This document shows positions 8,757 to 15,539 of a stretch of 64,000 bases of DNA, in pieces. The first letter of the stretch is position 1. Every line of letters begins with the position of its first letter. Made by a program: the position numbers and the translations under genes. Below the pieces are notes generated by a model. That model did no database searches, had not been told where the DNA came from, and saw only the letters and a program-made list of their open reading frames with translations. Source of the DNA: DATBFG01 sp036558645 (GTDB lineage Bacteria; Acidobacteriota; Terriglobia; Terriglobales; Acidobacteriaceae); assembly GCA_036558645.1 (NCBI GenBank), contig DATBFG010000026.1, positions 62,001 through 126,000 on the forward strand, written 5' to 3'.

Positions 8757-9227
8757 CTACAAGGCTGAAGCCACTGCCACGCTTCCGCTGACGGCGATTG
8801 CATCTTCGATCAACGCCGCTGCTATGTCGGGCAGCTCCGCAGCGAGTATTTGCCTGAGATGATATCCAGCGTAGGCTCCTAAGATCGCGCCGGCTGCTCC
8901 TGCGATTGCCCCTTTGTCCCCGGACTCACCGGCCGCCATGCAGACCGCCGCTCCGCAGAGCGCACCCGACGCAACTCTAGCCGTCATCGGTATCAGGGTC
9001 AACCGGCTAGGTGTCGACGGCATCTTGTCAGTGACCAATTCGCTCGCAGCCATGCTAGTGAGAGTGTCAGCGACCTTTGCTCGGGCCAGTAATTTCAATG
9101 GTTGCCTTCGCGGATGCCAGCATTGTCGGCGAAGGGTTTGCCCCAACACAGCCGGGGGCGTCAATGTTCGCAGACCAGCCAGAGCTCCAATCGCGGCAGA
9201 AAGCGCCAACACACTCGATCTTTTCAT
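8757..9227 (-). CDS. DUF4126 membrane protein
   Basis: The 156-residue protein shows the DUF4126 pattern: a Gly/Ala-rich first helix with GALAGLRTLTPPAVL, a middle segment LVTDKMPSTPSR, and two Ala/Gly-rich helices (GALCGAAVCMAAG; GAILGAYAGYHLR). It is predicted to be in the inner membrane with about four helices. Function is unknown. It lies 169 nt upstream of the cyclic-nucleotide-binding gene on the same strand and is divergent from the DUF374 acyltransferase gene. Confidence 0.8.
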   Translation of the reverse strand: MKRSSVLALSAAIGALAGLRTLTPPAVLGQTLRRQCWHPRRQPLKLLARAKVADTLTSMAASELVTDKMPSTPSRLTLIPMTARVASGALCGAAVCMAAGESGDKGAIAGAAGAILGAYAGYHLRQILAAELPDIAAALIEDAIAVSGSVAVASAL

Positions 9228-9369
9228 GATGTCGAACCTATGCTATCTCCTGTCTATCCGCAAGTTTTGCACCACAAAAGGACAATTGGATTCTGGAATC
9301 GCTCCCGGGGTTGATTCTCACAGCAGCTTCATATCCGTCCGATGCGAGACCACACGTACAATACCGAAC

Positions 9370-10116
9370 GTGACAGCACCACGGGCGAGTGAGGTTTCCG
9401 AGGACGTCGTAGCTCCGAGAACCTATTCGTTCCGCCAGCGCGTGCAGCTTTTCCTGATCACATGGGCGGGATTTCTCGCTATTCGCCTGATCGGTCCTAC
9501 TCTGAAGTACTCCATCTCTTCGGAGGAGGGCGCCCCCAACGCAGCAACACTCGGCACCGGCGCCGTCATTCAGTCCTTCTGGCACCGCTGCGTATTCCCA
9601 GCGGTTTATCTGTGGCGTCATCGGCAGATCGGTGTCATGACTAGCCAGAGCTTCGATGGCGAGTACATCGCTCGGATCATCCAGAAGTTTGGATTCGTTC
9701 CAGTGCGTGGTTCGAGCACCCGCGGAGGAGCGCGAGCCTTCCTCGGTATGCGCAAGGTTTTGGAACAGGGCAACACAGCGGCTTTCACAATCGATGGCCC
9801 ACAGGGTCCCGTTTACGTGGCCAAACCCGGGCCAGTGCTCCTTGCGCGCGCTACCGGCGCACCAATGGTCATGTTCTACATTGCGCTCGAAAATCCCTGG
9901 GTGCTCAACACCTGGGATCGCTTCATGATTCCGAGGCCCTTCTCAAAGGCACTTATGCGGGTCGCAAAGACGATCTATGTTCCGCCCGAAGCGGGTGAGT
10001 CTCAAATGGAAGAATTCCACCGGCAATTACAGCAGTCTCTTGAACGTGTGCGAGATTTCGCGGAAGAGAACGTCAGGAACGTAGGGTCAAGCGAGTTTCC
10101 ATTGCGGAGTCGATAA
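9370..10116 (+). CDS. DUF374 family lysophospholipid acyltransferase-like protein
   Basis: The conserved part, from RQRVQLFLITWAGFLAIRLI to the end, matches DUF374 acyltransferases. It has an N-terminal membrane helix, a segment containing FWHRC, SQSFDGEYIARIIQKFGFV, the GSSTRGGARAFLGM block and TIDGPQGPVYVAKPG. These proteins resemble LpxL/PlsC-type acyltransferases and act on lipids at the inner membrane; the substrate is unknown. The start is uncertain. I use the GTG at 9370, giving 248 residues, near the family length. ATGs at 9226/9229 would add about 47 residues with no family likeness, and anything further upstream overlaps the divergent DUF4126 gene. Confidence 0.85.
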   Translation: MTAPRASEVSEDVVAPRTYSFRQRVQLFLITWAGFLAIRLIGPTLKYSISSEEGAPNAATLGTGAVIQSFWHRCVFPAVYLWRHRQIGVMTSQSFDGEYIARIIQKFGFVPVRGSSTRGGARAFLGMRKVLEQGNTAAFTIDGPQGPVYVAKPGPVLLARATGAPMVMFYIALENPWVLNTWDRFMIPRPFSKALMRVAKTIYVPPEAGESQMEEFHRQLQQSLERVRDFAEENVRNVGSSEFPLRSR

Positions 10117-10195
10117 TGTCCCGTTTTCTTGTTCTGGTTAGAAGCTTCCTAGCCAACGACCCAAGGACCATCGACCAACGACGGGTCATTACCTT

Positions 10196-10225
10196 TTGAC
10201 TTGTGATAGAACTTCCGAGTACATT
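10196..10225 (+). promoter_or_regulatory. Candidate sigma70 promoter for the cobalamin-regulated receptor
   Basis: TTGACT (10196-10201) and TACATT (10220-10225) are separated by 18 nt and lie about 36 nt upstream of the riboswitch. Five of six and four of six bases match the -35 and -10 consensus. This is a visual assignment. Confidence 0.45.
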
Positions 10226-10260
10226 CTGAACTCTGCTGCAAAGCTCTTTTACAACCCCTT

Positions 10261-10434
10261 GGTTCGCGCGTCCTCATCACTGCGATGAGGACTTGGGAAG
10301 CGGGTGTAAATCCCGCGCTGCCGCGCAACTGTAAGCGAGGACATCGCAGCCGGTCACTGGGAAATCCCGGGAAGGCCGGTTGAGGTTCGGATCAGTAGAT
10401 CCTTACTCGCAAAGCCAGGAGACCGGCGCGAACC
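10261..10434 (+). ncRNA. Cobalamin riboswitch aptamer
   Basis: The aptamer is closed by a perfect 9-bp stem, GGTTCGCGC (10261-10269) with GCGCGAACC (10426-10434). Conserved elements follow in order: GGGAAGCGGGTG-like and TAAATCCCGC around 10295-10317, the B12-box-like GCGCAACTGTAAGCG around 10324-10338, and AGCCAGGAGACCGGC around 10413-10427. It binds adenosyl- or other cobalamins and controls the downstream TonB receptor. The placement, upstream of an outer-membrane vitamin receptor, is the classical one. Confidence 0.95.
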
Positions 10435-10446
10435 GACACATAAACC

Positions 10447-10466
10447 CCTTTCGCGTGTAAAGGAGG
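10447..10466 (+). promoter_or_regulatory. Shine-Dalgarno-sequestering hairpin (riboswitch expression platform)
   Basis: CCTTT (10447-10451) can pair with AAAGG (10459-10463), which is the start of the AAAGGAGG ribosome-binding site. With no T-run after it, this points to translational rather than transcriptional control. The hairpin sits directly after the closing stem of the aptamer. The pairing is seen; the switching mechanism is inferred. Confidence 0.6.
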
Positions 10467-10472
10467 ATGTTC

Positions 10473-12644
10473 ATGCGGTTCTCTCGCTTTGTTCTTTGTT
10501 TGTCTCTGCTGACTGCCATCTCTTCGGCCACCGACTTCACGGTGAAAGTGATCGATCCTCACTCCGCTGTCGTTTCGGGTGCACAAGTCCAACTGCTCAA
10601 CAAAAGCAATAACAGCCTACTTGCCGTGGCAACCACGTCTGCGGAGGGTCTTGCTGTCTTCCGCAATGTTGCACAAGGAGACCTGCAACTCCGCGTGTTG
10701 GCACCTGGCTTCGCGGTGAATATCTCCGATCCCACCGCTTCGACGGAGGTTTTCACGATATCTCTGCAAGTCTCTCCCGCAACCGAAACCGTTACCGTTA
10801 CCGCGGCGCGAACTCCAGTCGCAAATGACGTTGCCATCACCGAGGCGTCCGCTCTTGATGCAAGGCAGCTCGAAGTCATGCACCCCACGGCTGCCAGTGA
10901 TTCGCTGCGTTTCTTGCCGGGTGCAGTCGTGGAGACAGCGGGGCAGAGAGGAGGCATCGCTTCACTCTTCGTGCGCGGCGGTGATTCCCGCTACAACAAG
11001 GTCATCGTGGATGGAGTTCCGGTGAACGACCCCGGAGGCACATTCGACTTCGGCGTCATTCCAATGACTGAGTTTGATCGCATAGAGTTCGTGCGAGGCG
11101 CTGAAAGTACACTCTACGGTTCCGACGCAATGACCAGCGTCGTCCAAATGTGGACGCAGACCGGAAGCACGGGGATTCCTGAGCTCACGTTAGGCGCCGA
11201 TGGAGGAAATTTCGGCACCGCCAATGGATATGGCACACTCGCCGGCGCGCGGGGCCGTTTTGACTACGCTCTGTTCGCCGATCAATTCAATACCAACGGG
11301 CAGGGCCCAAACGCCGATTACTTCAACTCATCCCAGGGCGCAAATCTGGGTGTGCGGATCAGCGATCACGTAGGTTTTCGCTTCCGAACCCGCCACTCCA
11401 ACAATCGCACTGGCGTTCCAGGAGAGTGGAAGTTCAACGGATCCGCTCTCATGCCACCCGACGCCGAACAGTTTGCTGCTCAGAACAATTTCCTCGCCAG
11501 CGCCGAACTCTCCATTTCCGCGCCGTCGCGATGGCAGCATCACATTACTGGATACGAATACAATCACCGGCGCTCCAACATCGATTCCATCAACGAGCCG
11601 GGGCGCATTTTCGACTTCCCTTTCAACTCCCTCGCCAATATCAACCGTGCAGGGTTCGATTACCAGGGTAGCTACCTAGAACGTAGCTGGGCTCAAACGA
11701 CGTTTGGCTACGAATTCGAAGACGAGAACGGATTCGTCGGAGATCCCACTGCTCCCCCGATGACACATGGCTTGCGGCGAAACCATGCTGTCTTCGGTCA
11801 GCAGTTGCTTACGCTCGGCCGAGTGTCGCTCGTGTTGGGTGCGCGCTACGTACACAACGAAACCTTCGGCGACAAGTTTGTTCCCCGGGCAGCCGCCGCA
11901 GTTCAGCTTTTAAAGGGCGAGAATACTTTCTCGGGCACGCAATTGCGATTCTCGTACGCGACAGGCATCAAGGCCCCGCGCTTCGAAGAATCGTTTGCTC
12001 AAGGACCATTCATTCTCCCTAGCCCCGAACTCAAGGCTGAGCAGAACCGTGCATTTGAAGCAGGAATCCAGCAGGGACTGTTCAGCGGAAAGTTCGCGTT
12101 GACTGCCATCTACTACAACAACCTGTTTCGCGACCAGATTGATTTTGCCATTGTCGATCCATTTACTTTCCTCGGCCAGTACATGAACATCAACAAGTCG
12201 ATTGCTCATGGCGCCGAGGTCGAACTGAGCGGACACCTCCTGCCCCGGCTGTCCCTAAACGCGGGTTACAACTACGCTTCGACTCAGATCCTTGAAGCCC
12301 CAGCTGCATTCGACGACATACACCAGCCCGGCAACCCTCTCATCAGGCGACCCAAGCATTCCGGCAGCCTCCTGCTTACATATCTTGGAAATCACTGGGG
12401 TGGCAGCTTGGGAGGAAGCTTCATTGGACGAAGACAGGACTCGGACTTTCTCGGTCTCGGAATTCATCATGCGGCAGGGTACGCGCGAATCGACTTGGGG
12501 GCCTGGTACAAAATCCAATCGCATGTCACGGCATATGCGAATCTCGAAAACGCACTGAACAAGGAATATGAAGAGGTGCTCGGATATCCAGCGTTAGGAA
12601 TCAACGTGCGCGCAGGATTACGTTTCACATTCGGTGGGGACTAG
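10473..12644 (+). CDS. TonB-dependent outer-membrane receptor, cobalamin-regulated (BtuB-like)
   Basis: I choose the ATG at 10473, six bases after AGGAGG; an in-frame ATG at 10467 touches the AGGAGG and is unlikely to be used. The 723-residue product has a signal peptide (to about residue 20, ISSAT), then a CarboxypepD_reg-like beta domain (~22-95), common in Acidobacteria and Bacteroidetes receptors. A plug domain follows (DSLRFLPGAVVET, LFVRGGDSRYNKVIVDGVPVND). Then comes a 22-strand-type barrel ending in an aromatic terminal strand (RAGLRFTF). It should import cobalamin or a corrinoid across the outer membrane with TonB/ExbBD, which are not in this window. The upstream riboswitch supports the substrate. 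No BtuCDF or cobalamin synthesis gene lies nearby. Confidence 0.93.
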   Translation: MRFSRFVLCLSLLTAISSATDFTVKVIDPHSAVVSGAQVQLLNKSNNSLLAVATTSAEGLAVFRNVAQGDLQLRVLAPGFAVNISDPTASTEVFTISLQVSPATETVTVTAARTPVANDVAITEASALDARQLEVMHPTAASDSLRFLPGAVVETAGQRGGIASLFVRGGDSRYNKVIVDGVPVNDPGGTFDFGVIPMTEFDRIEFVRGAESTLYGSDAMTSVVQMWTQTGSTGIPELTLGADGGNFGTANGYGTLAGARGRFDYALFADQFNTNGQGPNADYFNSSQGANLGVRISDHVGFRFRTRHSNNRTGVPGEWKFNGSALMPPDAEQFAAQNNFLASAELSISAPSRWQHHITGYEYNHRRSNIDSINEPGRIFDFPFNSLANINRAGFDYQGSYLERSWAQTTFGYEFEDENGFVGDPTAPPMTHGLRRNHAVFGQQLLTLGRVSLVLGARYVHNETFGDKFVPRAAAAVQLLKGENTFSGTQLRFSYATGIKAPRFEESFAQGPFILPSPELKAEQNRAFEAGIQQGLFSGKFALTAIYYNNLFRDQIDFAIVDPFTFLGQYMNINKSIAHGAEVELSGHLLPRLSLNAGYNYASTQILEAPAAFDDIHQPGNPLIRRPKHSGSLLLTYLGNHWGGSLGGSFIGRRQDSDFLGLGIHHAAGYARIDLGAWYKIQSHVTAYANLENALNKEYEEVLGYPALGINVRAGLRFTFGGD

Positions 12645-12737
12645 CTGATTAGCCTCGGTATATTGGCCGGTAGAACCGCCTGGAGCGCGGCTTTACAACA
12701 AACCCAGATGGGGGATCAATCGGAAAGGAATAACCAG

Positions 12738-12770
12738 CATGCAGACTTCAATTCTGCATGTTTAATTCTT
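12738..12770 (+). terminator. Possible intrinsic terminator after the TonB receptor
   Basis: CATGCAGA (12738-12745) pairs perfectly with TCTGCATG (12753-12760) across a 7-nt loop, followed by the T-rich TTTAATTCTT. It lies 94 nt after the receptor stop and in front of the convergent aldolase. The stem is only half GC, so strength is uncertain. The stretch that follows (to ~12835) is a run of TTCTGA/ATTCTG words. Confidence 0.5.
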
Positions 12771-12793
12771 CATTCTGAATTCTGATTCTGTAT

Positions 12794-13570
12794 TTAACTT
12801 CTCACTTCTGATTTCAACCTGCGCCCTTTTGCCATCTCCACGTCGCTGGTTGCCGGCTTGGGGCTTCGATGATTTCCCGACGAAGACTCTGCCCAGCCTG
12901 ACGCCAGCGGCATGGGAGCTGCTGACTTGCAGCCTTGATACTTGCTGCGTGCGACGATGAGCTTGGCCAAATCCTCGTCCCCCAGCGGCTCCTGTCGTCC
13001 CAGCATATGTGTTACCAGGGCGATCTGCGCGAAGTGTTCCACCGTTTCCATCTTCATGTACGCGTTGTGCAACGTGTCGGCGTAGGCGACGACACCATGA
13101 TTCGACATGAGAAGGGCGTCATACTCTGGAACTAGCGGCTCCAAGGCGTCGGTCAACTCCCTCGTTCCGGGGGTTCCGTATTTCGCCAGCGGGATAGAAC
13201 CCAGCCCGATCACAACCTCGCACACCAAGGGCACATTTAGGGCCATCCCTGCCGCCGCGAATCCCGTCGCCGTTTGCGGATGTGCATGCACAATTCCGTG
13301 AATGTCAGGACGCATCTTGTAGATCAGAAGGTGCATGGCGATTTCGCTGGAGACTCGCCGTTTCCCGGAGAGTTGTCGCCCATTCATGTCTACGATGACC
13401 ATGTCGGAAGGGCGCATCATCCCCTTGCTCATGGCCGTAGGTGTCGACAGGATTCGGTGATCATCCAGGCGCACGGAAAGGTTTCCGTCAGTGGCAGCTA
13501 CATAGCCGCGTTCGTAGATCTGTCTTCCGAACAGTACGATTTCACGCCGGGATTGACTCTCTCTTGACAT
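12794..13570 (-). CDS. Class II aldolase/adducin family protein
   Basis: The 258-residue protein shows the zinc aldolase fold of L-fuculose-phosphate aldolase and related enzymes. GNLSVRLDD near residue 30 and the STPTAMSKG segment form the phosphate-binding region. HAHPQTA near 97 supplies two zinc His ligands, and MSNHGVVAYA near 158 the third. Catalytic Glu is likely in the CEVV/GLGS region. Such enzymes cleave sugar-1-phosphates to DHAP plus an aldehyde. The substrate cannot be told: no sugar kinase or isomerase is adjacent. The C-terminal ~40 residues (from AAPMPLASG) are a low-complexity extension beyond the family's usual end. Confidence 0.88.
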   Translation of the reverse strand: MSRESQSRREIVLFGRQIYERGYVAATDGNLSVRLDDHRILSTPTAMSKGMMRPSDMVIVDMNGRQLSGKRRVSSEIAMHLLIYKMRPDIHGIVHAHPQTATGFAAAGMALNVPLVCEVVIGLGSIPLAKYGTPGTRELTDALEPLVPEYDALLMSNHGVVAYADTLHNAYMKMETVEHFAQIALVTHMLGRQEPLGDEDLAKLIVARSKYQGCKSAAPMPLASGWAESSSGNHRSPKPATSDVEMAKGRRLKSEVRS

Positions 13571-13691
13571 TGGGTCTGGATCAGCAGGGACAATGAAATC
13601 AAATTACTTTTGCGTATGGTACCGCACCGCCTTCGTTCTTCACAATCTTTAGCTTACGATTTTACCCGGCGTTCATCGTTTGCCTCAAATT

Positions 13692-13706
13692 TATAATCGT
13701 TGAAGC
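13692..13706 (+). promoter_or_regulatory. -10 box immediately before queA (possible leaderless mRNA)
   Basis: A perfect TATAAT lies at 13692-13697, ten bases before the GTG start of queA. Transcription from it would begin at or within a few bases of the start codon. No Shine-Dalgarno sequence precedes the GTG. No good -35 is visible. Confidence 0.5.
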
Positions 13707-14795
13707 GTGCTCGTCTCTGATTTCGACTACTTACTCCCGGAAGAACTGATCGCCCAGGAACCACTGGCCGACCGGGCATCTTCCCGAATGCTCCACCTGG
13801 AGCGGACTTCGGGAGCCATTACAGACTGTAAATTTCGCGATCTCCCCAGCCTGCTTCGTGCCACCGACCTGGTTGTGTTCAATAACACACGGGTCTTTCC
13901 GGCGCGTCTTTATGCCAGTCGAAGCGGTTCCCGGGCGCAGCCACTTAGCTCGCGCAACCCTGCCTCACGCGGTTTCTTGCAGGGTCGGGTCGAGGTTCTT
14001 CTGGCCCGACAACTGTCCAGATCTCCCAGTGTTTGGGAATGTCTGGTTCGCCCCGGCCGCAAGATTGGGGTCGGGGAACATCTCTCATTCGGAGAGACGG
14101 CCCAGCTGCGTGCCGAAGTCGTCGGTCGGGGGGAATTTGGGGAACGGCGCATCCAATTTGAGCCCGTCGAAGACTTCTTTGCCACCGTCGAAAACCTGGG
14201 ACACGTACCTCTTCCCCCGTATATTGCTCGTGAAGATCGGGCTGGAGATCGCGAGCGGTACCAAACCGTCTACGCCCGCGAACGTGGCTCAGTCGCTGCC
14301 CCAACGGCAGGACTTCACTTTACCCCCGAAATTCTGGAGCAACTACATGCCAAGAACATTGAAACAGCCGAAATTACCCTTCATGTCGGACTAGGTACTT
14401 TCCAACCCATCCGCACCCAGCGGGTGGAGGAGCACAAACTTCATTGCGAGACCTACAGCATCTCGCCTCGCGCAGCAGAGCAGATTAGCCTCGCACTCCA
14501 ATCTGGTCGTCGAATTGTCGCAGTGGGTACGACCACGGTGCGAACTCTCGAACACGTAGCCCGAAACTCAGGTACTGTTGAGCCCGGCGAAGGTGAGGCC
14601 GATCTCTTTATTTATCCCGGATTCCCCTTTCGTCTCGTTGGGGCTCTCCTCACCAACTTTCATCTCCCCAAATCCACTTTGTTGATGCTCGTCAGCGCTT
14701 TCGCCGGCACAGAGAAAGTCCTTGCCGCCTATCGGCACGCCGTTGAACAGCGATATCGCTTCTACTCGTACGGAGACTGCATGCTGGTCGAGTGA
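13707..14795 (+). CDS. queA: S-adenosylmethionine:tRNA ribosyltransferase-isomerase
   Basis: The 362-residue enzyme adds the epoxycyclopentane ring from SAM to preQ1 in tRNA anticodons, the penultimate queuosine step. Family signatures are clear: FDYLLPEELIAQEP at the N-terminus, VVFNNTRVFPARL, a segment with VRPGRKIGVGEHL, HVPLPPYI near 170, ERGSVAAPTAGLHFT and ITLHVGLGTFQPIR, and LLTNFHLPKSTLLMLVSAF near the end. GTG is used as start because it gives the canonical N-terminus. A TATAAT lies 10 nt upstream. No other queuosine gene is in the window. Confidence 0.96.
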   Translation: MLVSDFDYLLPEELIAQEPLADRASSRMLHLERTSGAITDCKFRDLPSLLRATDLVVFNNTRVFPARLYASRSGSRAQPLSSRNPASRGFLQGRVEVLLARQLSRSPSVWECLVRPGRKIGVGEHLSFGETAQLRAEVVGRGEFGERRIQFEPVEDFFATVENLGHVPLPPYIAREDRAGDRERYQTVYARERGSVAAPTAGLHFTPEILEQLHAKNIETAEITLHVGLGTFQPIRTQRVEEHKLHCETYSISPRAAEQISLALQSGRRIVAVGTTTVRTLEHVARNSGTVEPGEGEADLFIYPGFPFRLVGALLTNFHLPKSTLLMLVSAFAGTEKVLAAYRHAVEQRYRFYSYGDCMLVE

Positions 14796-14869
14796 CTTGC
14801 CCCGGGGCGTGCGGACCTCTGCCACCGCGAGCTATCGGCGTTATACTATCCCCCGATAACGAGGATTCT

Positions 14870-15451
14870 ATGGGCACACAGGCATTGGCAAAGGCAGTAT
14901 CAATCGACGAATTTGTCGCCGAATTGCGCAAATTTCCCGAGGCCGCTTTTGACACCACGGAGCAGATTCTCCGCTTCATGGAAAACACCCCCGTGACGCC
15001 TGACTCGCTCTCCCGTTATCTCTGCTGGGACCGCCAGCACTACACCCGCAACCTCATCGACAAAACGCCGCTGTACGAATTGATCGCCATTTGTTGGGAA
15101 GTCGGACAAGTCAGTTCCGTGCACAACCATCAGGACCAGAATTGCTGGATGGCCGTCCCAATCGGCCGCCTGCACGTGGAAAACTATCACCTTGTTTCGC
15201 AGAAGCTCGATGCAGGTACTTGCACGTTGGAGAAGTCCGACACGGTGGAGATGAATCCAACTCGCCCATGTGCTGTCGATCCGAATGATCCCGTCCACAG
15301 GGTTTTGAATCCTAAAGCTTTCAACGAACGGGCGGTCAGCCTTCACGTGTATTCGCGCCCGTTTAATACGTGCGTGGTTTACTCACCAGAGCAAGGCACT
15401 TGTGGCGAGATCGAATTGCACTACACAACCGAGTACGGCCAGAAGCACTGA
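14870..15451 (+). CDS. Cysteine dioxygenase
   Basis: The ATG at 14870 has GAGG 6-9 nt upstream, giving 193 residues, the CDO type I size. The three iron-binding His are H85 and H87 (HNHQDQNC) and H159 (SLHVYSRP). C92 occupies the position of the Cys that forms the Cys-Tyr cofactor in mammalian CDO, which many bacterial enzymes lack. The enzyme oxidises L-cysteine to cysteine sulfinate with O2 in the cytoplasm. It sits between queA and polA without an evident partner. Confidence 0.93.
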   Translation: MGTQALAKAVSIDEFVAELRKFPEAAFDTTEQILRFMENTPVTPDSLSRYLCWDRQHYTRNLIDKTPLYELIAICWEVGQVSSVHNHQDQNCWMAVPIGRLHVENYHLVSQKLDAGTCTLEKSDTVEMNPTRPCAVDPNDPVHRVLNPKAFNERAVSLHVYSRPFNTCVVYSPEQGTCGEIELHYTTEYGQKH

Positions 15452-15539
15452 TTATTTTTCTTCAAACGGGGCGCGTTCTTATCCACGGCGCATCGCCTGG
15501 TCGCCTGAATCACGCCTCTCTTCCTGATAAACTGAGGCC

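Noticed and set aside
8914..9369. N-terminal extension of the DUF374 gene back to 8914
   Set aside because: It runs through the divergent DUF4126 gene and has no family-like sequence.
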